Source: Camellia lanceoleosa (lineage: Eukaryota; Streptophyta; Magnoliopsida; Ericales; Theaceae). Taken from it: a stretch of 64,000 nucleotides of DNA. This document shows, in pieces, positions 1 to 12,570 of the stretch (the first letter of the stretch is position 1; each line of letters starts with the position of its first letter). The notes below the pieces were generated by a model that ran no database searches, was not told where the DNA came from, and worked only from the letters and a program-made list of their open reading frames with translations. The position numbers were made by a program, and so were the translations under genes. The stretch covers positions 1,736,001 to 1,800,000 of the forward strand of contig CM045759.1 in NCBI GenBank assembly GCA_025200525.1. Reading direction: 5' to 3'.

Positions 1-3
1 CCC

Positions 4-11
4 TATAAATA
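4..11 (+). promoter_or_regulatory. TATA box of the first LTR
   Basis: TATAAATA is followed within about 90 bases by CT-rich sequence, the usual layout at the U3/R boundary of plant LTRs. Confidence 0.6.
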
Positions 12-346
12 GAGGGCCTCTTCTCCCATTTCAAGGGTTGAAAAATCTGATATATAAGATATATATATATATATATATCACTCTCTCTCTCTATATCTCC
101 CTTTCTCTCTACATTTGTGTGGGTTAGAAGGTTCAAAAGGGTCTAGTTCTTGCACCTTTGCACACCAACTCTTGGCCTAACACCTCCATCATCAACCTAA
201 GGATCTTGGAGGCTATTTTCAAAGGCTAAGGGACTATTTTGTTGGACCAAGAAGCTGCTGTCCCCTCTTGGCTACAAGGGTAATCTCTTTTCCCTCTTTA
301 TTCCCCGTTTTTGCACACACTTTTAGCCTATCTTACAAGCATATTT

Positions 347-2938
347 TGTAAGGCCCCTAAAATATGTATTTACTTCTCAGACCCTAATGATGATTTATTT
401 TCTTAAAACCCTCGTTTACTTGAATCAATTCGAATCTTGACAGTTAGAAATTGCTAGTTTTATTTTTATCCAAATAGAAATTCCCTAACCTAATTTAATT
501 CTACCTAGGTTATATGTATTTAACTTCAAGCCCTCATACATTTTTTTTATTTCAAAACTTACCCCAAAATAGTACTTATATCTTGTACCTTGGTATGCCA
601 TCAATCTTGTAAGATATATATATATATACACCTTGTAGAGTGTGCCCTAGGACTAAAATTAATAAAAAAATAGCCCCTTCTAGGAGAAAGTGAGGAAACC
701 ATTTTTCAAAGCACATCATCATGACATTCTAGAAAAAAAAATACAACCTAGTGACCTACCTAGGATGCAAAATCCAAGAATTAGTTTTATTACAACTAGA
801 TGTGGCCTAAACCAATGGAACACACCTCCTAAGTCTCTTTCATTCCTTTAGAATTCAAGCAAAATCCTAACTTTCCATCCAATTCCAACTAAAGGGCTTT
901 TATGTTTTTTTACCCCAATTTGCCTATATATACCACACCCTCCCTAGCTTGCAAACATACACACAACACACTCACTCACACACATTTTGGTTAGAGAGAG
1001 GGAGGAGAGCAAGGAAGAGAAATCTAGAGGAGAAGAAGGAGGAAGAAAAGAGAGTTTCTTGTGCAAAGCTTGGAGGGTAAGCCACCAACACAACCCTCTC
1101 TTCATTTTCTTTTCTAATGCATGTTTTTAAAGATTCTAAATAAAGTTTCAGATCTGTTATTGTCAAGTTCCCATGTTAAAAATACTAAGATTTGAGTATT
1201 GTCTCCATCTCTCTTGTATTTTACCCGTTTTGGCACAAAACCATCTTCTTTTGCACAAATCTCTCAACTTCTCAAGGGTACTCTTTCAAACAAATTTTCT
1301 GAGTTAAACATGTGATAGTTAGCACATTTTCTTCACAAAATAAATGAAACTTTCCCATGGTGGAACACCCTTTTTATAAATTTTCTTGTTTTGGGCATTC
1401 TACCTTAAAACCTGTTTTTGCAGTCAACTTTCAAAAATTTCAGAAAAATGTACAAAAATATTCTGGACCTCTATTTTATGTCAAAACCATCCTTAAGGAG
1501 TTATCTTTCAACTAAAATTGGTTTCATCGAAAAACAGTGAGCGGTTTGCAAGAAAATCAAGTTTTGGTAACAGTCGACAGATCTGGGCAGATTCTGGGCA
1601 GATTCTGGGCAGATTCTGGACAGATTCTAGACAGCACTAGACTATTTTCTAAATAACTTAAAATCGGAAAAAGCAATCCCATTTCTGAAAAATGTTCTAG
1701 AAACTAGATCAAATTCTCTACGAACCATAAGAAAACCGAGTCCAGTGGATGAACCTAAGTAGTCCTTCCATATTAACCTTCCTGTGATGTTAAATCTGGA
1801 AATTTGTTATGTTTGGATGTTTTATGCCCTTGTATTCATGAAAATGTTTAATGGCTTATTATCATATCTTGGCATGATGTTGTATGGGTATGTTATGTTA
1901 TTTATCTTCTTATCTTGAGGAGGAATGCGTATGTGGATTTTATTTTATCGTTTAGTTGGACTAACTTTGACTTAAAACACTTAATTCAACGGGAAACCTA
2001 ATTGGGTGGGTATTGGGTTTTCGAACACTTGAGTAATGAAAAGATGAGAAAATGTGATATATGGTTTGTTGGGATGCATTCCCTATTCGAGGTTAAATCT
2101 TGCGCAAGTGGTTTTCGGGACCCTTGAACGGAGCGGTTGTATTCGGACCCTAGGTGGTTTGGTGTAAGGAGGGATTCGGGCAAGGCCCTATTTTTACTGT
2201 CTCTTTTGAGGCCCTGCGGTTGGTGCTACGCGGTATATAACCGTTGGTAGGCATCCGAGGTTAGTTCTGCAATAAAGCAGCAAAAGAAGGGGCATACCGA
2301 ATAATCCGCGTTCGATTCTTGTGGTCGGGAGGATGGAATCTCTTTGGGGGATTTCTAGTTACTAATATCTGACTCAATTCTTAATGTATTTAATTATCTA
2401 TTGGCGTATCATGCTTTACTACTTGGTGCTATACTTGTGATTGTGTATTGGACTGGAAAAAGGGGTGGGGTATGTGTGTGTGTTTACTGAGCATTCAAAG
2501 CTCACGGCGTATCATGCCAGGTGACGAAGCGGAACTCATAGCTGAAGACGACGAGCCCGAAACCTTCGAGGACTTTTGGCTATCTTAGGAAGAATAGAAA
2601 TTTCATTTTTGATTATTTTGTAAGACTCATGTGAAGTTTCAAACTTCCTTGTTGATGTAATGTATTGGAACAAGCTTTTGAAATTAATGATATTCGCGGT
2701 TGTTATGTACTTTCATTTTAATACTTATACGTATAAACCTTATCGTTACTTATGAGACCTTGTGTCAATACCTCTTAAGATCTGTCAAAAGGGTAGTGCA
2801 CTGCCTAAGAAAGTTGGACTTAGAAGGGAGGCTATTATGACTCCTCCGGCGATCTGGGATCTTACTTGGTTATTGACCATAGGACTCATTAGTGATTTCC
2901 CTTGACTGCAACCAATAGTGTAGAATCGGGGCGTCACA
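347..2938 (+). mobile_element. solo LTR 'I', 2592 bp, TSD TATTT
   Basis: Starts TGTAAGGCCCC and ends GGGGCGTCACA, so it has TG...CA ends. It is flanked by a perfect 5 bp duplication TATTT (342-346 and 2939-2943). The flanks join into continuous sequence of the surrounding TAT-like LTR. A TATATATA box (925-932) followed by CA- and GA-rich sequence gives plus orientation. There is no coding region, primer site or second LTR, so it is the product of LTR-LTR recombination. Near the 3' end (2485-2515) it has the short GAGC...GCTC stem often seen around plant LTR polyadenylation regions. Confidence 0.85.
1579..1637 (+). repeat. 12 bp tandem repeat inside solo LTR I
   Basis: About five imperfect copies of GCAGATTCTGGG run head to tail, the last ones drifting to GGACAGATTCTA. 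It lies downstream of the LTR's TATA box, so it would be in the transcribed part. Confidence 0.85.
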
Positions 2939-5721
2939 TATTTGGGTTTTGTCATAAACTGAAAAAAGTCTTATTTTGAGTTCCTCTTTAAGTTTGTTTA
3001 AGGTCACTTTTGTGTTTGGGGTCGTTTACTCCCTCTTAGGCCTTGTTTGGTCTCATTTTTGTGCATTTTTGGTGAGCTTCGGGACCACCTTGTTTGGGCC
3101 TCCTCACCAATGAAATCTTGAGGGATTTCAGTGGTAAGGATGGTGGTTTGAGGTCCTAAGAAGGAGAGGGCCATCCCCTCTCCTTGTTGTCTTCAAAATG
3201 TGCCATTTTAGCCTCATGTGTGAGCACCATTCTTGAGTTCATGTTGGCCATGTCTTAAGTGTTATTTGTGCTTATTTTGCCATGATATAGCACTGTTTTA
3301 AGTTGGTTTAGACACACCATGCATGCTTAGCATACTTGTCTTGTAATGCCATGAAATTGCCTTAACATGCTTTGTGCTTTGAGCCTTGTTTCTAGCATGA
3401 TTTTGGCTTAGCTTTGTTAAGCTTTTATGCATATTTTAGCCTGATTTAGGTCTGATTTTGGTTGTTTGGGTAATCCATGACTTGCTTTGTATAGTTACCA
3501 TGCAATCTAGCTTGTATGCTTTGAGTGTTGGCTCCTCTACCATGCTCTATTTGCAACATTTCAGTGGTTTGGCACCATTAGTTATGATATTTCAGTCCTT
3601 GCTCCATGCTTGTATGCTTGCATTTGATGCCCCTTTAATGCTTTAAAAGGTTGGTGTTTCATGCCCCATGTTCGGACCTTTGTGTATGCTTCTTTGTATA
3701 GGCCATTTAGATGCCATCTAAGTGTGTTTTGGGCCTTGTCTTGACCTACATTGGGATTGTTTTGAGTCCCCTCGGCCCTTTGGGACTTGCTTCATATAGC
3801 CATGGTTTAAGCCCCTCGGCTTACCTTGAGTTTTGGACATAGTTGCATGCCTTGCTTGCATTGATAAGTTGATTTGGCATCATCCCTCATGTATTTTTCA
3901 GAGTTTAATGTGCTTGCCATTTGTCCATAATAGTCTCTTTTAAATGTTTTTAAAAGTTGCTTCTTTGTGCTTAAGTGTTGGACCATGTGTGCATGCATGT
4001 TTGTATGAACATTCGCCCTCATTTCCATAGCATTTAGCCACTGTTTTGGGATTATTTGAGAGCTGCCCAAATTAGTCTAAGTCTACCTTTTGCATGTTGT
4101 TCAAATGTTGTTACATTACTTCATGCCTTGCATGCTTGTTCGCTTAGGTTGTGTGCCTAATGTACATTACTTGCTTGCATGCCCATATTGCATATTTAGC
4201 TCACATGCTTAGGTTGCATTTGGCATGCATGCCTTGCCTCTTGAATCACCATGATTGAGGTTGGGTTCTTTATGTGTTTGTGTGCATTACATTTGACATT
4301 AAAATGCACAACTTGGCTTCTTGGGCCATCACGTATTGAAATGCGCGATTGGTGGTCCGAGGGTCGAGCACCATACTCCTTTGAGTCTTAAACATGATAT
4401 GGAGTGTGGTTGTGCAAACATTTGCTTTGAAATGCATTGCCATGCCTTGTCTGTCCTCTGCTACTATCAAAACAGGTTTCTATAGGAAGCTTTGGCCGGC
4501 CGACCATCATTAGTGCCGACTGACCAAATATGGATAGCCGAGAGCTAAATGGATGATTGATGACCATCCTGCCATGGCCGGTGATGATTCCACTTGGTCG
4601 GTGGTGTTCCACAGTGTTCAGAGAAGCATCATTGGGATTTGTGCAAGTCTCAGAGGAGCAGAGCAAGGTAAATAGAGGTAGCTTGTGCATGGCGGTGGAT
4701 TTCCGAGCAAACCCGAGCATGCGTGCATTGGACCCTCTTCCCGAGGCCTTTTATTGCTTTCCTTAGCTTAGTTAATTTGTTAATTAATTAAGTGGACTAT
4801 AATATTTAATTAGCTTGTAGATTAATTAAATTGTATTATTCTTTCGGTCCTTCCGAGCGAGGGCAAATTTGTAATAAGTGTGGGTGAGTGTGTGCATGTC
4901 TTCCAACCCTCACTTCTTTCTCCCTTTTACTTACCTGCTTTTGATGGTTAGTATTAGGTCATATTTAAATTAGCATACCTTATGCTATGCATGCGTGCAT
5001 CCATACATTTGTCTTGCATGCACCGGGCTCGGCACATCATACTAAATGCATTGTATTTCAATTCCAAATTGAATACGTGTTAGTTGTCGCATTTCACATG
5101 CCATCCATAGATTAGCCGAGCCTATTCTAGCTGCATTCTGCATGGGTTGCATTAGCTATCTTAACATGAACTAGGATCATGCATATGATTATTAACTAGT
5201 TTCTGTTTTGGCTTGGAGTACTAGGTAAGCTTTTATGCTTTAGCATCTTTGCATGCGTGTGAGTGTTTGCCATGATAGCATGCTTGCCATGAGGCTAATT
5301 ACTTATGTGATATAACTGCCTAAATGCCTGTGGGTGAAGGTTGGATTGTTTGAGTTGGAACAACTTGTTGAAATCCGTGTTTTAGCCTACTTACGGGTAG
5401 CAAATTTCAAACCATCTTTCAAACAAGCGGATATGCAATGCTTTATTCCAAATTAGGCGATCTAGTCTATACTTTTGTGTTGTGCGCATCACATAGTAAA
5501 TCTAGGCTAATAACCGGAATAAGAACGCATGTGTTTTCAAAAATGAGATATCATGGTTAGTAGAGGCCGATCTTCGGATCGGACGAGAGGGGGTGCTCAT
5601 AGCTGACCTTCCCCAATCGTACCCAAGTTTTCAAGTCGAGGCAACTTTGGTGATGACGGACGCGTGGCCTCAAGAAAACGAGTCAGGGTTTCCTAAATTT
5701 CCCCATTAAAAAAATATTTAG

Positions 5722-5733
5722 GTGGCGACTCTG
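5722..5733 (+). other. probable primer-binding site of the TAT-like element
   Basis: TGGCGACTCTG lies at the end of the long non-coding LTR. From memory this resembles the TGGCGACTC-type primer sites of plant Ogre/TAT elements, which use a tRNA other than initiator Met. The following 155 bases are leader, then the element is cut off. The exact LTR end is not clear. Confidence 0.5.
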
Positions 5734-5888
5734 TATCTGGCAAAGCAGTCCATGTTTGGCACTTCTTTACAAAAATCTGTTTTCTCAAAACGATTTGCTG
5801 GATTTGGACTCTTTGGTTCAGATTAAGAACCGTGACAAATTGAGTCCGAACTGTAGCGCTAAAGCCCTCACACGGGGCGCGTCTACAC

Positions 5889-6643
5889 ATAATATAAAAA
5901 TTTATTATGAAACTAGATTTCTAAAATTTCATTTTTTATTTAGAAGTTACCAGATTTGGTTTAATATAGGATTTTTAATGATTTTTTAAGCATACAGTAA
6001 AATATGTGTATAGTTTCAGATTTAATTAAAATTTTGTATAAATTTGTACAAAACTAGAATAATTGTTACAAAAATTTCTGGATGAACTAGACATCATTCC
6101 TAACAACTTTGTAGATAAATCGATCTCAAAAGTTTGAGTATAAAATTGTCTAAAAATTCATACAAGTTTCTGGCTGATTTAAAAATTATATAATCAAATC
6201 AAATAAAATCTTCAATCATCTCTTTAATGGCACAAACTATACATGCAAGCCTACATTCAAAATTATATCAGGATTTTTAAGGCAACTAATATAAAAGTAG
6301 CCTTCAAATATTTGATATGCAAATCACAAAATTTACATACAACTAAAAATAAAATTCTATCTACAATTTTAGTCATTTTATTATATGAACACAAATCTGA
6401 AAATTTCAACAAATAAAAAAAAAAAAAAAGAGAATTGAGAGAGTTTTCTTACCTAGTAGTAGGATTGAAATGGGATGATGAAAAGGTAGGAAAAAAAATT
6501 ATAAATTTCATTGATCTTCTACTCTTCTTCTTCTTACTTAGCTTGCTCATAGATTTTTTTAAAAAAAATTTCCGTTTCTCTTCTTCGATCAGAGAAGAAT
6601 GCAAGCATGTGTGTATATATATATAGGAGTTCATCCTGGCTGA

Positions 6644-6687
<44 letters not shown>

Positions 6688-7116
6688 TCTAATAGGTCCC
6701 ATCATATCTTCCAACTTCAAGATATATAATGAGCCTATTCCCTACTATTACATGCTTGCATACAAGTGTTGGATGATTAATCACCTACACTGCCACCGAA
6801 TTTTTGATTTTTTTTTAATTGTGTATTTGTGTGGGTTTCTTAAAATTAATTAACTAAGGTTTTCAACTAAGGTATTTAGTAAGGATAATTATTATGTTGA
6901 ATTATTGTTAAAATAAATTATAAACAAAATATATTGAATACTAACAAAATTATTATTCTTAATAATGTTTTTGTTAGTGATTGAATTAGATTAATTTAAA
7001 ACTAACTTATACACTGATATATATTTTAGATAGACTCTGGATAAAATTAATTGATTTATTAATTTATTTATTTATTTACTTATTTTCTTCTAAGAATAAT
7101 TAAATATGGGTTCTCA
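5889..7116 (-). repeat. 3' LTR of D, truncated at its left end
   Basis: Matches the right-hand LTR of D from 'AAAATTTATTATGAAACTAG' (about 5895 and 28848) for roughly 1.0 kb. On the minus strand it begins TGAGAACCC at 7116, right after a purine tract. The missing piece is the part corresponding to 27809-28842. A minus-strand TATATATA run lies at about 6613-6626. Confidence 0.8.
6647..6682. repeat. (CT)n microsatellite
   Basis: An uninterrupted CT dinucleotide tract of about 35 bases in the D LTR. The other LTR copy has a shorter, interrupted version near 29506-29531. Confidence 0.95.
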
Positions 7117-7138
7117 TAACTTGCCCCTCTAAAAGAAA
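7117..7138 (-). other. polypurine tract of D
   Basis: On the minus strand AGAGGGGCAAG directly precedes the LTR start TGAGAACCC. It follows the end of the pol frame, as expected for the plus-strand primer of reverse transcription. Confidence 0.65.
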
Positions 7139-7154
7139 ATTTTCATCATCGAAA

Positions 7155-7613
7155 TTAATTTGTACCTTTAGATTTGAAAAGTTGAGGGTAGTTGACAAGT
7201 GTCATATCTTCTCGTTCCCACGTTGACTCCTCCATCCCATGATGTCTCCAGAGAACTTGAACCAATGGTATAGTTTTACCTTGTAAATTCTTCTCGCGAC
7301 GATCTAAAATTTCGACCGGTTTTTCCTCAAATGTCACATCTTCATCAAGATTAATTTCCTCCCTGTTAATGATGTGAGAAGGGTGTGGCTCGTATTTTCG
7401 TAACATAGAGATGTGAAAAACATTATGTACCCCAACTAGTTTAGGTGGTACAGCCAAACGATATGCCATCTCTCCTACTTTATCCAAAATTTCGAAAGGC
7501 CCAATAAAACGAGGTGATAGCCTTCCCTTCATTCCAAAACGAACAACTCCTTGACAAGGTTGTATTTTTAGGAACACATGATCTCCAACTTGAATTGCTA
7601 AAGGTTTTCTCAT
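7155..7613 (-). pseudogene. D pol C terminus: integrase end and chromodomain-like region
   Basis: An open stretch of 152 codons read on the minus strand. It begins with the integrase C-terminal 'VGDHVFLKIQP' type motif (residues about 10-20), then 'GRLSPRFIGPFEIL' (about 30-43) and 'HNVFHISMLRKY' (about 64-75). It ends in a chromodomain-like 'VLWRHHGMEESTWERE' block (about 122-137) before the stop. This order is typical of plant chromoviruses, where the chromodomain steers integration to heterochromatin. The upstream codons are cut by LTR E1 at 7618. The integrase catalytic core that should precede it is not found anywhere in D. Confidence 0.85.
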
Positions 7614-8125
7614 TTGATGTCATGACCTGAACTCGCCCTTATGGATTAAGGTCATAACTAGCCCATAATGAAGGGATTACCTACGGCCTCAAATCTGATC
7701 AAACTTAATCTCAATAGAATAAGGGGCCAAAATGGAAGCAGACTTGAAAATTTTGTCCAACGAGCTGTGCTTACGTGGTAAAACAAACATTCCATAATAA
7801 CTCACATGTATAAATAAAATTAATAGTTTATGTGTCCAAGACCTTTCAAACATACAATCAGCCTAACAAAAAGCTCATGTACATGGTGATTCAACATATT
7901 CATCAAAATAACAAAAGGGAAATCAAAAATAAAAGAAACAACGCAAAGTCTCATGTGTGAGACGTTCGGGTTGACTCCACAAAAACTTGACTCCTCTTAT
8001 GTTTTTCACTGGGGCTGGGTTTGGACATCTCTTTGCTCACCTACACACACATAAATGAGAGTAAGCGATAACCCAGTGAATAATATCAAAATAAAGGAGT
8101 ACATGAATGAAATTTGTAGCAGCCA

Positions 8126-8400
8126 TACCAAACGGCCTTAGCCCTATTCATGATTCTATCCAACACATCAAACGGCCTCAGGCTGAAACGTATCAAACGG
8201 CCTCAGGCCCAATTCGTTCTTATCAAACGGCCTCGGGCCCAATTTGTTTGTATCAAACGGCCTTTGGCCCATTCATTCATATCAAATGGCCTTTGGCTCA
8301 ATCATACATATCAAACGACCTTTGGCCCAATCATTCATGTCAAATGGCCTTAGGCCCAATTCGTTTATGACAAACGGCCTTCGGCCCAATTCATTTTCAT
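8126..8400. repeat. tandem array of about 28-30 bp GGCC-hairpin units
   Basis: About nine head-to-tail units of the form TATCAAACGGCCTTTGGCCC plus about 9 bases. Each unit has GGCC, three bases, GGCC, which can fold as a small hairpin. Open frames across the array (QMAFGP/KRPLAQ-like) follow from the repeat and are not genes. Related arrays occur at 12571-12975 and 61600-61935. Confidence 0.9.
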
Positions 8401-8797
8401 ATTCGTATTCATGTGTGTCACATACCCATTATCAAAATACAAATCTATAAGGCTCATACAGAAGTAACGTTTGGAAAATAACGTACTTGAACATATCTTT
8501 AATAAGATATTACTCACAGTGATCTAATGGATGATTTGCCCTTGCACTTGACCCTATACATTTCATAAACATAATGGGTCATAAGCGATTCAATCCGTTC
8601 TTAATCCATATATCCTTCTTAGGCTTCTTCCTTATCTTTTTAACTCATTTATAATTATCAATGCATGCCTAAGAGTGCTTAGAAGTGAAAGAGAATGGAA
8701 AACAAATCATAAAACACACTTTTAAAATTTCTAAAACAGTGCTCTCCACTTGAACGGACCTCTTTGGTTTGCAAAAGTACTGGTTACCTCATTTTTG

Positions 8798-8930
8798 CGC
8801 TCGAGCATGACTTTGGATGCTCGAGCTGAGAGTCAAAACATGTGACTGGGCACTCGAGCGTAACTCCTCCCGCTCGAGCGGACATCAATGTCTAGAAAAC
8901 TTCAGGGAGTTAACATTTCACGCTCGAGCA
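8798..8930. repeat. CGCTCGAGCG palindrome cluster in E1
   Basis: Five copies start at 8798, 8818, 8851, 8871 and 8921. The first four form two doublets with starts exactly 20 bases apart (10 bp word, 10 bp linker). Variants such as CACTCGAGCG are mostly CpG transition products. Confidence 0.9.
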
Positions 8931-10086
8931 GACATCCTAAATTTTGGAATTTCCAGAATTGCATTTGAAGCTCAAACTTAGTATTCAAAGGTGCAAAGCT
9001 CGTGTTTTTGGTACAAAAACATGGAAAGTCAATGCATGGCATGAGAATATGGGTTGTTTGAGACCAATTGACTAAAACCATGATCTAATTCTCAAATCAT
9101 TTAACATTTTTCTTGGTATGGTTAAAGCACATGCATTCAAACTTCATACAAACTTCATATCTTCATGAATCATTTATGCATGTCAATTATTGACTCCAAT
9201 CCCTTTTCAAATACCACAAATGATGCTCAAAATTATAGAGTTAATTAAAATTATGCATGCATGTATGATTTGGTGTCATGTTCTTCATGTTTCAATAATC
9301 AACTTCTAATTACAACATAAATCCTTAGAATTGAGTTTCATATCATGATAATTCTAACATGCATGTAGTAAAGGACTCTCAAATTAACATGAACTACATG
9401 TTTCATGCTCAAATATGCAAATTCATGGCAATTTCTTACATGCATGTGTACATTGACTTCAATTTCATCAAATTCAACTTAATTCTTGCTCTTGGTCACA
9501 TAACAAGCTAGAATTCATTCAAGAATGAACTTAAACTCATGAAATTGAGTTCATTTACTCACCTAGGAGTTCAAATCTTCCAAATTCTAGCTAGCTCTTA
9601 GAATTAACCTCCTCAATTTCAAGCTCTTAGTTCAAATCCCCAATTTTGTGCTCCCTCTTTTTCTACAATCGGCTCACTCTATCTCTAGAGTGTTTATTTT
9701 AGATTTTTGAGCTCCAAGAAAAATGAATATAAGTGTAATTAGGCCCTTATATAAGCTTGCCTAATCAAATTTGATTAGGGCTAAGTAATGGTGCTTAATT
9801 CAACTAGTTTAAACTAATTAATTCGTTTTGAATCAGTTTTCAATTAAATTTCACCATAGGCTCTAAAAATCAAGTCAATCACAATAATACAGTCAATTTC
9901 AGTTTTTGAAACCTCTACGGTCTTCAATTTTCAAGTTATCACAGTAAGTTGGACAGATTTTCCTACGGTGAACAGATATAGTTTCAAACACATGAATAAT
10001 CACATAATTACCACTAAAAATCATATTGAACATATAATCACAATCATAATTAAGATTAATTAGCATAACATGGGACGGGGTTATCA

Positions 10087-10947
10087 GAACAGACAGGGTT
10101 ATTAGAACGGATTAATTAAGATTAATTGTGGAAGAGTCTACAAAGAGCAATGGGAACAGAATTGAGATTCAGTACTGCATTCCATCCATAAACAGATGGA
10201 CAATCAGAACGGACCATACAGACTTTAGAAGACATGCTCAGAATGTGTGCTTTAGATTTTCAAGGGAGTTGGGAAGATTATCTGCTACTAGCAGAGTTTG
10301 CATACAATAACAGCTAGCTTTGTATGGTAGACGGTGTAGATCACCAATTTGTTGGACAGAAGTCGGGGTAGGGGCCTGAAATTGTGCAAGATACTTCTGA
10401 GAAGATCAAAACTATTTAGCAAAGGCTCAAGATAGCTCAGAGTCGGCAAAATAACTATGCAAATGTTTGAAGAAGACCTCTTGAGTATGAGGTTGGTGAC
10501 CACATGTTTACTTGCGTGACCCCGATGAAAGGCCAAGTAAGATTTGGTAAGAAAGGAAAATTGTCGCCTCATTATATTGGGCCATTTCAGATTCTGGAAA
10601 AACTTGGTCCAGTTGCTTATAGAGTTACCTTGCCATCGGGATTCGAGCAAATCCATAATGTATTTCATGTGTTGATGTTGAGGGGTTATCTTCGGGATCT
10701 GTTGCATGTAATTGATTATCACCAGATAGCTCTTGATGAAAATATGGAATACGCGGAATGGCCGGAACGAAACATTGACCAGCAAGTGAAACAGTTGAGA
10801 AGCAAGTCTATCCAGATGGTGAAAGTGGAATGGAAAGAACACTATGGGATGGATGCTACATGGGAGAAAGAGGATGAAATGCGACTACACTATCCATATT
10901 TGTTTCCCGACGAAGGTAAAATAAGTTTGGAGGACCAAACTTCCTAA
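10087..10947 (+). pseudogene. 'E2' pol C terminus: end of integrase core and chromodomain
   Basis: From about 10150 the plus strand reads the end of a Ty3/gypsy integrase core: an [14 protein letters not shown] motif, broken by TAA where Gln is expected, then '[19 protein letters not shown]'. After frame breaks around 10320-10500, an open stretch (10504-10947) holds 'MKGQVRFGKKGKLSP', 'HNVFHVLMLRGYLRD' and the chromodomain-like 'VKVEWKEHYGMDATWEKE', then stops after 'SLEDQTS'. It matches the same region of B and F. Everything upstream (gag to integrase N terminus) is absent, so this is a 5'-truncated remnant belonging to the plus-oriented LTR that follows. Confidence 0.85.
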
Positions 10948-10959
10948 AGGAAGGAAGAC
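10941..10959 (+). other. polypurine tract before LTR E2
   Basis: AAAGGAAGGAAGAC precedes the LTR start TGTGATAACCC, which fits the plus-strand primer of an element in plus orientation. Confidence 0.65.
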
Positions 10960-11292
10960 TGTGATAACCCTATTCCGTATCATGCTAATTAATCTTAATT
11001 ATGATTGCAATTATGTGTTTAATATGATTTTGAGTGCCAATTGTATGATTATATGTGGTTTTGAATTTCTATCTGTTCACCGTAGGAAAATCTGTCTGAT
11101 TTTCTGCTTTAGAATTTAAATTGAAGGCCTTATCGGCCACAGAAACTGAAATTGACTATGCCATTGTGATTGGCGTAATTTTTAGAGCCTATGATGAAAT
11201 TTAATTAGAAATTGATTTGGATCAAATAATTAGATTCAGAATGATTAATTAAACTCTATTATTTAACCATAATCAATTTGAATAAGAAAGCC

Positions 11293-11300
11293 TATATAAG
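11293..11300 (+). promoter_or_regulatory. TATA box of LTR E2
   Basis: TATATAAG lies 333 bases into the LTR. The equivalent minus-strand box in E1 is at 9746-9753, at the same distance from its LTR start. Confidence 0.7.
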
Positions 11301-12009
11301 GGCCTTATTACACTTAAACTCTTCATTTGGTGAACTCAAAAATCCGGTTATACACTCTAGAGAGAGAGAGGGGCCGGTTCTAGAGAGAGGAAGAGGGAGA
11401 ATTGTGTATCTTGGCTCAAAGTTGTGAATTTGGAAGGTTAACTCCAAGAATTAGCTAGAAATTGGGAGCTTGGAACTCCAAGGTGAGTATTTGAGCATTG
11501 GTTCATAAATTGAGATTGTAATTTTGAGGATTTGAAGCTAGATTGTAAACAAAAGTGTAAATTAAGTTATATATGAAGTTAGATTGTGCATGCTTGCATA
11601 GAATTACCATGAATTGCCATGGATTGTATAATTTAGCTTGTAGTTTGTTAATTATGAAAAATTGAGTATTGAATCACACATACAAGCATGGTTTTGATGA
11701 GTTTTGTGTGTGTAAACATCACTTGAACCATTTGGAATAGAATTGAAGTCAAAAATTTGCAAGCATACTTGATTGATGAAATATAGAATTAATATGAAGT
11801 TGAATACACATGTTTTGGATCTATGGAGAGAATTCAAAATGATTTTGGAAAAGGGACCATGAATTTGAGCAATTGGCCTCATATTGTTGTTATTCTCATG
11901 TTATGCAATATGTTTTCATGTTTTTGTGTCCAAACCATGAGCTTTGAACCTTTAAACTTTGAGTTTGAACTTGGAGAACAATTCTAGAAATTCCATAATT
12001 CGGCATGTC

Positions 12010-12233
12010 CACTCGAGCGGGGTAATGGCCGCTCGAGCGTGAAATGCTAGCTCCCAGCAGTTTTGCAGACAATGTCGTTCGCTCGAGCGAGGAGAACCAT
12101 GCTTGAGTGTCCAAGGCATATGTTTGACCCTCAGCTCGAGTGTCTGAATTAGCACTCGAGCGTGAATATGAGGCAACTAGTACTTTTGCAGACCATGGGG
12201 GTCTGCTCGAGCGAAGGATCCAACGCTCGAGCG
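12010..12233. repeat. CGCTCGAGCG palindrome cluster in E2
   Basis: Eight copies form four doublets with starts 12010/12030, 12080/12100, 12133/12153 and 12204/12224, each exactly 20 bases apart. Linkers differ in sequence (for example GGGTAATGGC and AAGGATCCAA) but are all 10 bases. Confidence 0.9.
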
Positions 12234-12570
12234 GGGAGCCCTATTTCAGAAACTTTGTAAAGATGTTTTGTGTTTCATTTTCCGTTCTCTTTCATTTCTA
12301 AGTACTCTTAGGCATACATTAAACATTGTAAATGAGTTAAAAGAATAAGAAAGAAGCCTAAGAGGGATATATGAATTAAGAACGGATTGAATCGTTTGTG
12401 ACCCATTATGTTCATGAAAATGTGTAAGGTCAAGCACGAGAGCAAATCCACCGGCAGATCACTGTGAGTAATATCTTAGTAAAGATATTTGAAGTATGTT
12501 ATTTGTCCAATTGCTTATTTCCATATCAGTCTTATAAATTTGTTAAACAGAATTGTGGACAAATATTTGT

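Larger units (their letters stand above)
1..5888 (+). mobile_element. TAT-like Ty3/gypsy LTR (R-U5), primer site and leader, interrupted by a solo LTR
   Basis: The stretch starts at a TATAAATA box (4-11) followed by a CT-rich leader. It continues as non-coding DNA to a primer-binding-like site at 5722, and is cut off at about 5888 where LTR sequence of another element begins. Without the inserted solo LTR (347-2938) it is about 3.3 kb. The segment 2944-5060 matches 53280-55047 in order and orientation, for example the run with 'TCTTGCATGCACCG' near 5010 and 55017, so both are copies of one long-LTR family. Plus orientation comes from the TATA box and primer site. The TAT/Ogre assignment is inference from LTR length, the primer-site type and the neighbouring TAT-like gag and pol at 51480 and 55045. 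The U3 part lies outside the window. Confidence 0.6.
7618..10086 (-). mobile_element. LTR 'E1' (minus orientation), 2469 bp
   Basis: On the plus strand it starts TGTCATGACC and ends GGGGTTATCA. On the minus strand this gives the family start TGATAACCCC. It is the same family as 10960-13479 (opposite orientation) and 61028-63720. It holds a minus-strand TATATAAG box (9746-9753), a palindrome cluster (8798-8930) and a tandem array (8126-8400). The flanks TTTGA (left) and GAACA (right) do not match, so a simple solo-LTR origin is not supported. It sits directly against the D chromodomain frame. Confidence 0.8.

Noticed and set aside
8107..8450. Open frames of 60-90 codons over the GGCC array in E1
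   Set aside because: All three frames are open because of the tandem unit. The same happens in the arrays at 12515-12983 and 61586-62022, and no protein family fits.
7618..10086. E1 as a simple solo LTR
   Set aside because: No duplication flanks it (TTTGA against GAACA), and D has lost its integrase core at this point.
10288..10842. 184-codon open frame on the minus strand
   Set aside because: It is antisense to the clear integrase-chromodomain remnant read on the plus strand; frame and composition show nothing of their own.
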